Shown here: in pieces, positions 52,822 to 61,549 of the stretch
How the letters are laid out: each line of letters begins with the position of its first letter
How positions within the stretch are numbered: position 1 is the first letter of the stretch
The notes under the pieces: generated by a model
The model's input: the letters and a program-made list of their open reading frames with translations, nothing else
Told to the model about the DNA's origin: nothing
The model's database searches: none
Position numbers and translations under genes: made by a program
Assembly: GCA_050297855.1 (NCBI GenBank)
Contig: JBNKTC010000010.1
Coordinates: 62,001 to 126,000 of the forward strand
Origin: SZUA-545 sp050297855
GTDB lineage: Bacteria > Campylobacterota > Campylobacteria > Campylobacterales > SZUA-545
Reading direction: 5' to 3'
DNA length: 64,000 nt

Positions 52822-52845
52822 TGATGAACATTATGATGCGCTGAC
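52822..52845 (+). CDS. Putative 7-residue leader peptide ahead of the ABC-F gene
   Basis: AAGGAG (52812-52817) is followed by ATG 52822 encoding MMNIMMR and a TGA stop at 52843-52845. Directly after the stop begins the left arm of a 12-base-pair stem-loop. Short stalling ORFs are known upstream of antibiotic-resistance ABC-F genes. In another frame the same bases read as a protein-like run ending at about 52970, so a gene remnant is an alternative. Confidence 0.5.
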
Positions 52846-52896
52846 GATTATCGAGGAACTTTCACACACCTACTTTCCATATATCCTTGATAATCG
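52846..52896 (+). promoter_or_regulatory. Leader stem-loop before the ABC-F gene
   Basis: CGATTATCGAGG (52846-52857) pairs with CCTTGATAATCG (52885-52896), with one G-U pair, around a 27-base loop. No U tract follows, so it is not a simple terminator. A ribosome stalled on the preceding short ORF would cover its left arm. Confidence 0.6.
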
Positions 52897-52931
52897 GTCC
52901 AAAGACTACACTATTGATTACAGGGAGATTC

Positions 52932-54440
52932 ATGACACATCATCTATTTATCGAACACCTACATTTTAGTTATCCGGGCAGCATTACCCCCGTTTTTGAG
53001 GACCTGTCCGTCCAGTTTTACAGGGGTTGGAGCGGGATCGTCGGGGCTAACGGCAGCGGGAAGAGTACCTTGCTGCAACTGGTCGCGTCTATTTTGAAAC
53101 CGGGGAGCGGAACGGTCCGGTCTGCGGACGGAGCGCTCTACTGCGAGCAGCGTACCGACAGGGTCCCCGTAGCATTTTTAGAGCTGATGGGATCGGATGA
53201 CGGCGAAGGGTACCGCCTTCGGGGGGAGCTCGGCATCGGAGCGGATTGGCCGGACCGCTGGGAGACCCTGAGCCATGGGGAGCGCAAGCGCGCGCAGATC
53301 GCGGGGGCACTTTTTTGTGAGCCCCCCGTCCTGCTCCTGGACGAGCCGACCAACCACCTCGACCGGGAATCCAAAGCCCTGCTGTTCCGTGCCCTCAAGC
53401 GCTACCGCGGGATCGGGTTTCTGGTCAGTCACGACCGGGAGTTTCTCGATACGCTCTGCCGCCATACCCTTTTTCTTGCAAACGGTGAGGCGGAGATGCG
53501 CCACAGCGGCTATTCCATTGCCAAAAGGGAGCGGGAAAAGGAGGCTAATCATGCCAGGAGAGTGCATGAAGGGAGGAGCCGGGAGATCAAAAAACTCAAA
53601 CGCCAGGTCCAGGCCCAGCGACAACGTGCCGACCGCTCCGACGCCAGGGTCTCCAAGCGGCATGTCGATCCCAGGGATATCGACACCAAAAAAAAGATCG
53701 AGTTGGCGGTATTTACCGGGAAAGACGCCACCGACGGCAGGGTGCTGGAGCGCTATAAGAGCCGCCTGGCCCGGGCCGAGGCGGAACAGGGGACAATCGG
53801 GCGGGATTACGAAACGGGGATCACGATCCCTTCGGGAAGCTATCGCAGGCTTTTCCCCGTGACGCTGGAAGAGGGCGTTATGGCCCTCGAAGGGAAGCAT
53901 CGGATCCGTTTTCCGCGCCTGGTCATCGGTGAGGGGGAGAAGATCGGGATTACCGGGGAGAACGGAAGCGGGAAGAGCACGTTTCTTAGGTACTTGCTGG
54001 AAAGCAGGGAGTGGCCGGAGGGGGGAGTGCTCTATATACCCCAGGAGGTCAGTGCGGAGGCGTCGGCAAAGCTGATGCAGCGCGTGGCAGAGATGGATGC
54101 GGGACGAAAAGGTGAGTTGATGGCGCTCATCACCCGTCTGGAGAGCGACCCGAAAGCAGTGCTTCAAAGCAGGCTGCCCAGCCCCGGGGAGACGCGCAAG
54201 CTGATGCTGGCCCTGGGGCTTGCTTCGCACCCGGCGCTGATCATCATGGACGAACCGACCAATCACCTTGATCTCGCGGCGACGGAGTCCCTTGAAAGGG
54301 CACTGGGGGAATTTGAAGGGGCACTGCTGCTGGTGAGTCATGACAGGGTCTTTCTGGAACAGACCGTCGAGCGGGAGTGGCATTTTGAAAAACAGGATGA
54401 TCAGGAGACCCGTATCCTGGAGAGGGAGATGGGTATATAA
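52932..54440 (+). CDS. ABC-F family ATPase (ribosome-associated type)
   Basis: A 502-residue protein with two ABC domains and no membrane segment, starting at ATG 52932 after GGGAG. Domain 1: Walker A GANGSGKST (about 37-45), signature LSHGERKRAQIAGA, Walker B VLLLDEPTNHLD. A charged inter-domain linker (about 205-260, KREREKEANHARRVHEGRS) is the ABC-F P-site tRNA interaction motif region. Domain 2: GENGSGKST, SPGETRKLML, LIIMDEPTNHLD. ABC-F proteins rescue or protect translating ribosomes; subfamily cannot be set by eye. The upstream leader hints at induction by ribosome-targeting drugs. Confidence 0.93.
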   Translation: MTHHLFIEHLHFSYPGSITPVFEDLSVQFYRGWSGIVGANGSGKSTLLQLVASILKPGSGTVRSADGALYCEQRTDRVPVAFLELMGSDDGEGYRLRGELGIGADWPDRWETLSHGERKRAQIAGALFCEPPVLLLDEPTNHLDRESKALLFRALKRYRGIGFLVSHDREFLDTLCRHTLFLANGEAEMRHSGYSIAKREREKEANHARRVHEGRSREIKKLKRQVQAQRQRADRSDARVSKRHVDPRDIDTKKKIELAVFTGKDATDGRVLERYKSRLARAEAEQGTIGRDYETGITIPSGSYRRLFPVTLEEGVMALEGKHRIRFPRLVIGEGEKIGITGENGSGKSTFLRYLLESREWPEGGVLYIPQEVSAEASAKLMQRVAEMDAGRKGELMALITRLESDPKAVLQSRLPSPGETRKLMLALGLASHPALIIMDEPTNHLDLAATESLERALGEFEGALLLVSHDRVFLEQTVEREWHFEKQDDQETRILEREMGI

Positions 54441-54521
54441 AGATCAGAGCGAGCGGATCCGGTTTTGGGAGGAATTTTGGCGTGAAACGGTATAATAAAA
54501 ACAAATAAAAGGAGCCTATAT

Positions 54522-55757
54522 ATGAAACGTTTCGAGGAGTATGCAACCCGGTTTGTCCAGACGGTGGGGAAAAAAGAGGGGGCCGTCAGTCCCGTGATCA
54601 CCCCGTCGGCCTCGTTCGGGTACGGCGATCCCGAAACGGCCGAAGGGATCTTTTCCGGCAGCATTAAGAAGCCGGTCTATGCACGTATGGGCAATCCGAC
54701 GACCGGTCAGCTGGAGACGATCCTGGCTGATATGGACGGCGGGGTCGGTGCCGTCGCGGCGGGTTCGGGCATGGGGGCGGTGAGCCTTGCCGTGCTGGGG
54801 CTGGCACAGGCCGGCGACGAGCTGATCAGTATCGGCGGACTCTTCGGGGGGACCTACTCCTTTTTCGGTGAGACCCTGCCGCGTTTTGGGATCACAACGC
54901 ATTTTTTTGCCACGGATGAGCTGGATAGGGTCGCCGCGGCCATCACACCCAAGACCAAGGCGATCTTCCTCGAGTCGGTGGGAAACCCGAGCATGCGTCT
55001 GCCCGATATCGCCGAAGCGGCGGCGATCGCCGATGCGCACGGCGTCGCCATGATCGTGGACAATACGATCACGCCGCTGGCCGTCTCCCCCCTGAAACTT
55101 GGGGCCGATATGGCCGTCTACTCCACGACCAAGATCATCAGCGGCAACGCTTCGGCACTCGGCGGGGCGGTGGTGTTCCGGGGGATCGAAGCGGAGGACA
55201 AGTTCCGAAGCGAGCGTTACAAAGCACTCGCTCCCATGATCGATAAGATGGGGGAGACGGCTTTGATTCCCAATGCCAAAAAAAAGGTGCTCCGCGATTT
55301 CGGGATGAGCGCCAATGCCTTTTCTTCCTATCTGACGATGCTGGGGCTGGAAACCCTGCCGCTGCGCATGGACCGCATCGCCGAATCGGTTGAGATCGTG
55401 GCGGAAGCCCTGGCAAAGGAGGGGCTGGAGGTAAACCACCCATCGCTGCCGGGGCACCCCGATCACGCCCTTTACCGCTCCCTGTTCCCGGGTGGGTGCG
55501 GGACACTGCTGACCCTTGATTTCGGTACGCCCGAGGCAGCGTTTGCCTTTTTGAAAAAGAGCCGTCTGGCGACGATCACCGCCAATATCGGCGACAGCCG
55601 GACCCTGGCCCTGCACATGGCGTCGACGATCTACCGCGATTTTGACGAAGCGGTGCAGAGGTTCTTGGGGATCACACCGGGGCTGGTACGTATCTCCATC
55701 GGGCTGGAGAACCCCCAGGATATTATCGACGATTTTCTACAGGCGAGTCGTCACTGA
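54522..55757 (+). CDS. Trans-sulfuration PLP enzyme (Cys/Met metabolism family)
   Basis: A 411-residue PLP enzyme. PVYARMGNPTTGQLE and GSGMGAVSLAVLGLAQAGDE are the family signatures (cofactor phosphate and substrate contacts), MIVDNTITPL precedes the PLP-lysine region YSTTKIISGNASALGG. The group covers methionine gamma-lyase, cystathionine lyases and O-acetylhomoserine sulfhydrylase; the last is the commonest in this phylum. TATAAT (54491-54496) and AAAAGGAG precede it. Its end overlaps the convergent MBL gene by 35 bases. Confidence 0.9.
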   Translation: MKRFEEYATRFVQTVGKKEGAVSPVITPSASFGYGDPETAEGIFSGSIKKPVYARMGNPTTGQLETILADMDGGVGAVAAGSGMGAVSLAVLGLAQAGDELISIGGLFGGTYSFFGETLPRFGITTHFFATDELDRVAAAITPKTKAIFLESVGNPSMRLPDIAEAAAIADAHGVAMIVDNTITPLAVSPLKLGADMAVYSTTKIISGNASALGGAVVFRGIEAEDKFRSERYKALAPMIDKMGETALIPNAKKKVLRDFGMSANAFSSYLTMLGLETLPLRMDRIAESVEIVAEALAKEGLEVNHPSLPGHPDHALYRSLFPGGCGTLLTLDFGTPEAAFAFLKKSRLATITANIGDSRTLALHMASTIYRDFDEAVQRFLGITPGLVRISIGLENPQDIIDDFLQASRH

Positions 55758-56469
55758 GACCCAGCTTCCGGGCATAGCGGGCATACTCTTTTTCCAGCAG
55801 TCTGCGGCTGATCGCCCGCCCGTGGGCGGGGAGAAAAACCGAACAGCCCATATCCAGCAGCATCTTCCAGTTTGTTACCATCAGTTTTGTATCATCGGCG
55901 AAAGCCGGGAAGACATTCCCGGGAAGCTGACCGTACAGGCTGTCGCCCGTCAAGGCGATCTCGTTTTCCAGGACAACAGTGACCGATCCCTTGGAGTGTC
56001 CCGGGGTGTGGATGATCTTGCCGTCAAATCCCAGGGGGTTGAGATCAAAAACGGGGCCAAAAGCAGTCACCTCTGTGAGCGGGGCATAACGGTTGATCTT
56101 GCGGATAAAACCGCCCAGGTAGCGCATGAGCAGTTTTGCAGGCAGGATCGTTCCTTTGGGCAGGGGGCTGTCACCGCTTTTTAGATATGCCGCTTCACTT
56201 TCATGGGCGATGACGGGAACCTGAAAAGTCTCGGATACGAGGGCGCAGTTCTGGGCATGGTCGAAATGGGTATGGGTCAGGATAAGCGCCGCCAGGTTGT
56301 GGGGGGTGACTCCTGTCTTTTTCAGGGCCTTCAGCAGGGCGCTCTGTCGCCGGCGCATGGCCGTATCGACCAGGAGAAAACGTCCGTTGCTCTCGATCAG
56401 AAAGACATTGACACGTCCGCCCAGCAGGCGGTAGATGTGCTGACCTTGTGATGTTGTCCATTGCTCCAT
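55723..56469 (-). CDS. Metallo-beta-lactamase-fold hydrolase
   Basis: A 248-residue MBL-fold protein starting at ATG 56469, preceded by AAAGGGG. The metal motif HTHFDHAQN (H-x-H-x-D-H) is at about residues 70-75, with HTPGHSKGSVTVV and a late DSLYG Asp as further ligands. Such enzymes hydrolyse thioesters, lactones or phosphoesters; the substrate is unknown. NVFLIESNGRFLLVDTAMRRR is the usual N-terminal strand region. Confidence 0.9.
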   Translation of the reverse strand: MEQWTTSQGQHIYRLLGGRVNVFLIESNGRFLLVDTAMRRRQSALLKALKKTGVTPHNLAALILTHTHFDHAQNCALVSETFQVPVIAHESEAAYLKSGDSPLPKGTILPAKLLMRYLGGFIRKINRYAPLTEVTAFGPVFDLNPLGFDGKIIHTPGHSKGSVTVVLENEIALTGDSLYGQLPGNVFPAFADDTKLMVTNWKMLLDMGCSVFLPAHGRAISRRLLEKEYARYARKLGLSDDSPVENRR

Positions 56470-56530
56470 CGCATACCCCTTTACCCAGAATATCTCCTTG
56501 TATTGTAAAGGGGAATGCATAATCGTCAGG

Positions 56531-56671
56531 TTAACGGGAGGGGTATATCTTTTGTGCGATCTTTTCGGAACTGTTTTCGTAGGCTTTAAAACGGGCGTTT
56601 AAATAGCAGCGGTTCCGTTGGGCCTGTGTTGTATCGCGGCGCCTGCCGATTATCGTAAATATCCGTTTCAT
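56531..56671 (-). CDS. Small basic protein of 46 residues
   Basis: An ORF from ATG 56671 to TAA at 56531, with GGGAG 7 bases upstream; two further in-frame ATGs precede. The product starts MKRIFTIIGRRRDTTQAQRN and is strongly basic with one Cys, ending KIYPSR. It is divergent from nothing and lies in the gap between MBL and CPBP genes on their strand. No family is recognised; retention of a ribosome site and clean composition argue for a real gene. Confidence 0.5.
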   Translation of the reverse strand: MKRIFTIIGRRRDTTQAQRNRCYLNARFKAYENSSEKIAQKIYPSR

Positions 56672-56754
56672 CATCATCTCCCGATTTGATTTACGGTGCA
56701 AGTGTAGCCGCTGATTATTGGGGAATCATTACAAAAAAGGCGGGGAGAAAAAAG

Positions 56755-57405
56755 CTACAGATCGATCTCAGCCAGGGGAATCTCCCCGAGCGGTCGGTGG
56801 TAGAAAAACGATCCCAGACCGATCGTAAAGAGTGTATTGCCGTAGAGGGTGTGCTCGATAAAAACCAGCAGAAGGGAGCGGCTGCGTTTGAAGCTGAAGG
56901 CAAAAAGAAAGCCGCCGATAAAGCTGAGGACTACGGCAACCGGGTTCATAAAAACGGCATGGGTATAGGAGAAGAGTACGGCATTGATCAGGATGGCTGC
57001 ACCGTTTGTACTAAAGAGCGGTCTGTAGCGCCAGAAGAAAAAGGTACGGAAGATCACCTCCTGGACAAAGGCGGAGACAAGGGGGTATGCAACCATCAGG
57101 ATGCTCCAGAGAACCGGCTCTTTGCGGGGAAAGTCGAAGAGGTTCTGGGGGAAAAGGGCCAGGGAGAGCAGAAGCAGACCCGGGAGGATGACCAGGTAGC
57201 GTTTAAAGACCCGTATAAGATCGCGCCTACGCAGGGGATAATCAAAGAGGCGTTTCCCGGATCGGCGGAGGAGTACAAGGGTATAGGCGAAGACGATCCA
57301 CAGGACGGGCATGATCATCTCGTTTCCGAGTAATCCGCCCAGGAAAAGCAGGGGCAAAACGATAAAGATAAGAAAAAATTCACTAAGAAGCCCGACGCGC
57401 TGCAT
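56755..57405 (-). CDS. CPBP/Abi-type intramembrane protease-like protein
   Basis: A 216-residue membrane protein with about six hydrophobic segments. The CPBP motifs are FVQEVIFRTFFF (EExxxR-like, but the first Glu is Gln), FSYTHAVF and VFIEHTLYGN. These would form the intramembrane metalloprotease site; the Gln substitution may alter activity. Members process prenylated proteins or confer immunity to peptides. It is monocistronic and divergent from the receiver gene. Confidence 0.82.
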   Translation of the reverse strand: MQRVGLLSEFFLIFIVLPLLFLGGLLGNEMIMPVLWIVFAYTLVLLRRSGKRLFDYPLRRRDLIRVFKRYLVILPGLLLLSLALFPQNLFDFPRKEPVLWSILMVAYPLVSAFVQEVIFRTFFFWRYRPLFSTNGAAILINAVLFSYTHAVFMNPVAVVLSFIGGFLFAFSFKRSRSLLLVFIEHTLYGNTLFTIGLGSFFYHRPLGEIPLAEIDL

Positions 57406-57508
57406 AAGTTTTTCCGATTTTTTATTGATTATAAGATATATTGGTTACATAGAAATATTCAAATATTGTTATATAATAGTTTGTCGATAATCGCACAAAG
57501 GAGCCGGG

Positions 57509-57883
57509 ATGGAGAATGAGGAGCTGCTGAAAAGCAAAAGCATACTGGTCGTAGAAGACGATGCCGTTGCCCACCGGAGCCTCGTGACACTGACGGGCAG
57601 GCTTTTCGGGACCGTCTACGAGGCGTTTAACGGTAAAGAGGGACTTGAGATGGTGCAAAAACACAATCCCGATGTCATCCTGACCGACCTGGAGATGCCG
57701 TTTATGAAGGGGAAGGATATGATCGAAGCGATCCGCAACGAATATCCGGGTAAACCGATTATCGTCGTAACCGCATTTGCCGATGAGGCGGAGGGGGTCC
57801 CGATGGCAGACAGGATCCTGATCAAACCGGTCGTGCGCAAAGATCTCAAAGAGGCATTGATCGAACTGGCCCTGAAGGGTTAG
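57509..57883 (+). CDS. Single-domain response regulator (receiver only)
   Basis: A 124-residue receiver domain with the acidic pair VVEDDA (about residues 15-17), the phosphoacceptor in LTDLEMP, Thr in VVTAF and Lys in LIKPVV, all intact. No output domain. Such CheY-like proteins act by docking onto other proteins. TATAAT lies ~45 bases upstream and AAAGGAG precedes the ATG. An orphan histidine kinase (33901-35436) in the window is one candidate partner; there is no direct evidence. Confidence 0.93.
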   Translation: MENEELLKSKSILVVEDDAVAHRSLVTLTGRLFGTVYEAFNGKEGLEMVQKHNPDVILTDLEMPFMKGKDMIEAIRNEYPGKPIIVVTAFADEAEGVPMADRILIKPVVRKDLKEALIELALKG

Positions 57884-57923
57884 AAAACCTGCTGTATAAT
57901 CCCGCATCCAAAAAAGGGGTTAT

Positions 57924-58478
57924 ATGTCCTATCTTCTACTTATCGCCGTCGCCCTGGCGATGGATTCGGTTGCCGTTTCCATTGCGTCCGGGAGCAAATA
58001 CAAGACGGTCTCACTTTCCAAGACACTACTGATTGCCGGGGTCTTCGGCCTCTTTCAGGGTCTGATGCCCGTTTTCGGTTTTTTCGCCGGTATTGCCTTT
58101 AGCGATTATGTCCGTGATTTTGACCACTGGATCGCGTTTGTCCTGCTTGTTTTCCTGGGTGGGAAGATGCTCTACGAAGCGTATAAGAACGAATTCGAGG
58201 AAGAGGTCGGCGATCTTTCGTTCAAGACGCTGATCCTGTTGGGAATCGCCACCAGTATCGATGCACTGGCGGTTGGGGTGACCTTCGCATTTATGGATAT
58301 CGATATTCTCCGGGCGGCACTGGTGATCACCGGTGTGACCTTCCTGCTCTCCGTTGCCGGAGTCTATCTGGGAAAACTGCTCGGTTCGCTGCTCGAAGAC
58401 AAGGCGGAGATGCTGGGCGGGGTGATCCTGATCTTTTTAGGGTTCAAGATTCTCTTCGAACACCTGGGTTTCATCTAA
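57924..58478 (+). CDS. mntP: Manganese efflux pump MntP
   Basis: A 184-residue MntP with six membrane segments in two repeats. The paired acidic motifs MDSVAVSIASG (about residues 13-23) and SIDALAVGVTFAF (about 111-123) line the Mn2+ path. It exports manganese to limit toxicity. No yybP-ykoY riboswitch fits in the 40-base spacer after the receiver gene, unlike many mntP genes. Its end overlaps the GGDEF gene by 4 bases. Confidence 0.95.
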   Translation: MSYLLLIAVALAMDSVAVSIASGSKYKTVSLSKTLLIAGVFGLFQGLMPVFGFFAGIAFSDYVRDFDHWIAFVLLVFLGGKMLYEAYKNEFEEEVGDLSFKTLILLGIATSIDALAVGVTFAFMDIDILRAALVITGVTFLLSVAGVYLGKLLGSLLEDKAEMLGGVILIFLGFKILFEHLGFI

Positions 58479-59989
58479 TCGACCCAGGTGATAACGCGGT
58501 TTTTCCCTTTCTCTTTTGCGGTGTAGAGGGCGTCGTCGGCCTGTTTGATGGAGGTCTTGAGGGGAACGTCGGGATCGCACTCGGCGATACCGAAGCTGCA
58601 GGTGACACTGTCCAGGCTGTCAAAGGGGTGGTTGGCAATGAGGCGGCGCAGTTTTTCCGCCAGGACTGCGGCGTTTGAAAGGCCTGTATTGGGGGTGACG
58701 ATCAAAAACTCCTCTCCGCCCCAGCGGCCGAAGAAATCGCTCTCCCTGATGGATGATGCGAGCAGTTTGCTCAGGATCCGCAGTACCTTGTCTCCCACAT
58801 CATGTCCGTAGGTATCGTTGATCCGTTTGAAGTCGTCCACATCCAGGAGGATGATCGAAAGATCCCTCCCGTAGCGCTTGAGGATCTTATATTCGGAGTA
58901 GAGGATATCTTCGATCTTGCGGCGGTTGTTGGCTTTGGTCAGGTGGTCGACACTGCTCAGTTTTGTCAGGGTCTTGTTCTTCTGCATGAGGCGTTGCTGG
59001 AAGAGATCGATCTTTCGTGTAAAACGGCGGTAGCTGTACTTGAGGATAATAAAAGAGACCAGCAGCAAAAACAGAGCCAGCGAGATCGAGAGGATACGTA
59101 GGGTATCGATCTTGCGGGTATAAAAGCCCATGTCTTTGATCAGGAAGATATGCCCGATGGACTGGTTATCGAAATTATGCAGGTCCGCTCCCTGGAAGAC
59201 GAGCCGTTCGGAACCTTTGCACGAAGTCAGTTCGTAACTGTTCCGCACGGTAGGAATATCGACTTTTTCGATGATCTTATCGAGGGAGGTGGTATAGACG
59301 ATCATGCCGTCGACGGAGCGGAAGGAGTCTTTGGATGGGCTGTAGGTAAAAAAGGTCTGGATATTTTTGCGGTAGAGCAGCATGGCACTGTCGATATCGA
59401 ACTGCTTTTTAAGGGCGGAGACGACATATTCGGCCCGGATCCCGAATTCCAGGACCCCCAGGTGGTTGCAGGCGGCCTCATCCTTGATCGGTAGGGCAAT
59501 ACGATAGCTGATCCCATACTTCCCGACTTCAAGGCCGACATGGATCTTCCCGGTCTCGTTCGTCTTTTTGATCATGGGGCGCAGGTTGCTGAGATCGTCG
59601 CCGTAGGTATCGGGTCGGTGAAGACGCAGCAGGCTGTGGTTGTCCGCTGTGTGGAAGTGCATGATCTCGAGATCGGGATTGTCCTGGCGCAGTTTTTTAA
59701 AAAACGGATCGGTCAGAGCGAGGAGTTTGTCATGGTCTTTGTCGGCGACAAAACGGATCAGTTCGGGGTCGATGAGCATGTTTTCCCCGATGAGGCGGTA
59801 CTTTTCGTAAATACTGTCGATCAGCTGGTTATAGATGCGGGTCGTCTTGTCCTTCTCCTCTTCTGCAAGGGTCTTGAGAACAAAGACATGTTGGGTATGG
59901 CCGAGGTAAAGAAGGATGGTCGTAATGACGAAGATCATCGTCATCAAGAAAGGGAGGATCTTTTTTTCCAAGCCGTGTTCGCTAAACAA
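58475..59989 (-). CDS. Membrane-bound diguanylate cyclase with periplasmic sensor
   Basis: A 504-residue protein with a membrane segment at about 12-33 and another at about 305-325 enclosing a ~270-residue periplasmic domain of dCache-like size. The cytoplasmic GGDEF domain has WGGEEFLIVTP (about 424) and upstream DVDDFKRINDTYGHDVGD, both consistent with active c-di-GMP synthesis. No RxxD inhibitory site was noticed. Convergent with mntP. Confidence 0.93.
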   Translation of the reverse strand: MFSEHGLEKKILPFLMTMIFVITTILLYLGHTQHVFVLKTLAEEEKDKTTRIYNQLIDSIYEKYRLIGENMLIDPELIRFVADKDHDKLLALTDPFFKKLRQDNPDLEIMHFHTADNHSLLRLHRPDTYGDDLSNLRPMIKKTNETGKIHVGLEVGKYGISYRIALPIKDEAACNHLGVLEFGIRAEYVVSALKKQFDIDSAMLLYRKNIQTFFTYSPSKDSFRSVDGMIVYTTSLDKIIEKVDIPTVRNSYELTSCKGSERLVFQGADLHNFDNQSIGHIFLIKDMGFYTRKIDTLRILSISLALFLLLVSFIILKYSYRRFTRKIDLFQQRLMQKNKTLTKLSSVDHLTKANNRRKIEDILYSEYKILKRYGRDLSIILLDVDDFKRINDTYGHDVGDKVLRILSKLLASSIRESDFFGRWGGEEFLIVTPNTGLSNAAVLAEKLRRLIANHPFDSLDSVTCSFGIAECDPDVPLKTSIKQADDALYTAKEKGKNRVITWVD

Positions 59990-60180
59990 CTACCCTCTCC
60001 TTTTATTTTATATCATAAGATTTTATAATAAAAAAATCATTAAAATTCTCGTGATTTATCCTCTAAATAAAAAATATATAAGATAAAAAAGTGGCCTTAT
60101 TCTACTCATATTTGTTTAATACTATATAAGCTGCTCTACTATTTAAGCAGAGTTTTTGGCTTTATATCGCCATTTTTTCT
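59990..60180. other. AT-rich intergenic stretch before the SagB leader
   Basis: About 190 AT-rich bases. It contains the promoter of the GGDEF gene and presumably that of the SagB gene. CTGCT/AGCAG (60131-60135, 60146-60150) followed by AGTTTTT is a weak terminator-like hairpin. Nothing else is recognised. Confidence 0.5.
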
Positions 60181-60275
60181 TTGGACTATATGAAGCAGGC
60201 AAGCCTCGGTACCGCCATGAGAGGAACAGGGTGGTTTGAAAATTGCACCCGTTTTTTTAAGAGGGATTGGACTAT
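60181..60275 (+). promoter_or_regulatory. Candidate attenuator leader of the SagB-type gene
   Basis: GGGTG (60229-60233) pairs with CACCC (60246-60250) and is followed by GTTTTTTT, a terminator inside the leader 64 bases before the ATG. ACCGCC (60211-60216) can instead pair with GGTGGT (60230-60235), which would break the terminator. The 9-mer TTGGACTAT occurs at 60181-60189 and 60267-60275. This is a riboswitch-like layout matching no class I recognise. Confidence 0.5.
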
Positions 60276-60314
60276 TGTCCCTAGATAAAGATAATCCCCA
60301 AACCGGAGGCCCCT

Positions 60315-61529
60315 ATGCATGTACAGACCGAACACTCCTATCTTTCCGTCCGGAAAAACCCCAATTTCCTCGACTGGGCTACACAGCCCCAGGCCTACAA
60401 ACGCTATCCCCATTTTTACCGCCGCTACAAAAATGAAGAGGCGAGCGGTATCGGACTCATCGGCGGGATCACGATGAAAAAGCAATACGGAGAGTCGCAC
60501 TACTACCTGCGGACGGTCCCCAGTGCCGGGGCACTCTACCCATGCGAGGTCTATATCCAGATGCGTGGGCAGGCGGGCCGGGTGGACGGTATCTACCACT
60601 ATGAGCCGCTGCACGATAACCTTACCCTGATCCATGAGGTGGACGGGGACGGGGTCGAAGCATACCTGGGGGAGGAAGAGAAATACGGTATGACCTTCCT
60701 GATCTCGAGTGTCTATTTTAGAAGCTCCTGGAAATACCGGGACCGTGCGATCCGCTATATCCTTCTGGATGCGGGCCACCAGATCGGAGCCATCGGCGCG
60801 ATGCTGAACCTTGCGAACGTGTCGTGGGATATCCGCTTTGACGGAAGCTGGGGAGAGTTGAATGAAGCGTTCGGGTTTGAGGGAAGCGAATTTTTTATGG
60901 CCGCGGTGACGGTTTCACCCAAGACGATGCGGCGGCCGGTCGAACCGCTACGCCAGAGCCTTCCTTTTGTCGCTCCAAGTGACTATATCGAGCGCAATCT
61001 GTTTATCGAATCCGAATACAGCCGCTACCTGAACGAAACGCGTCACGGGGTCCAGATGGAGTGTTTCGGTCTGTTTGAGAAGGAGACGATCCTGCAGCGG
61101 CGTTCGGCACGGCAGTTTGCCGAACGCCGCATCGACGGGGAGATCATACGGGAACTTGAAGCAATGCAGCGTGAGATGAATCGTCACGGGATCGATCTGT
61201 ATATGTCCCTTAAGGATATCGACGGGGTCAAGAGCGGGCTTTACTGCAACGGAAGCCTGATGGCGGAGGGAGATTTTTCCAGGAGGTGTGCCTACCTTGC
61301 TCTGGAACAGAGTATCGTCGCCCCGGCCAACATCACCCTCTTTTTTGCTGCTGACGAAGCGGACTATTTCCAGCGTTACATCCTTACGGGTAGCTATGGT
61401 CAGCTGGTCTACCTGACGGCTCAGAAACTCGGGCTGGGATGCAGCGGGATCGGTGCCTATTACGACGGGGAGAGCAAAGAATTTCTAAAGACGGATAAGA
61501 ATATATTATATGTAATGATAGTCGGATAA
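60315..61529 (+). CDS. SagB/ThcOx-type nitroreductase-fold dehydrogenase
   Basis: A 404-residue protein made of two nitroreductase-like halves. The first has YYLRTVPSAGALYPCEVYI and LDAGHQIGAIGAMLNLA, the FMN and dimer contacts of SagB/ThcOx enzymes; the second starts at ILQRRSARQFAERRIDGEI and ends with GQLVYLTAQKLGLGCSGIGAYYD. SagB-type oxidases make thiazoles or oxazoles in peptides, but no cyclase or precursor gene is near, so another substrate is possible. GGAGG precedes ATG 60315, and a receiver-like gene follows after 20 bases. Confidence 0.88.
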   Translation: MHVQTEHSYLSVRKNPNFLDWATQPQAYKRYPHFYRRYKNEEASGIGLIGGITMKKQYGESHYYLRTVPSAGALYPCEVYIQMRGQAGRVDGIYHYEPLHDNLTLIHEVDGDGVEAYLGEEEKYGMTFLISSVYFRSSWKYRDRAIRYILLDAGHQIGAIGAMLNLANVSWDIRFDGSWGELNEAFGFEGSEFFMAAVTVSPKTMRRPVEPLRQSLPFVAPSDYIERNLFIESEYSRYLNETRHGVQMECFGLFEKETILQRRSARQFAERRIDGEIIRELEAMQREMNRHGIDLYMSLKDIDGVKSGLYCNGSLMAEGDFSRRCAYLALEQSIVAPANITLFFAADEADYFQRYILTGSYGQLVYLTAQKLGLGCSGIGAYYDGESKEFLKTDKNILYVMIVG

Positions 61530-61549
61530 TATTCCCAGAAGGGGAAAAA

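Noticed and set aside
52797..52970. Protein-like plus frame across the ABC-F leader (ITIIEELSH-type run)
   Set aside because: It has no ATG or GTG start, ends inside the ABC-F gene in another frame, and the ABC-F ATG has its own ribosome site. Retained as an alternative explanation of the leader, not as a gene.
57884..57923. yybP-ykoY manganese riboswitch before mntP
   Set aside because: The spacer is only about 40 bases, too short for the motif, and shows none of its conserved strings.
60181..60260. Possible c-di-GMP (GEMM) or other known riboswitch before the SagB-type gene
   Set aside because: The conserved GEMM strings and P1 arrangement could not be found, and no other class consensus fitted; kept only as an unclassified attenuator-like leader.
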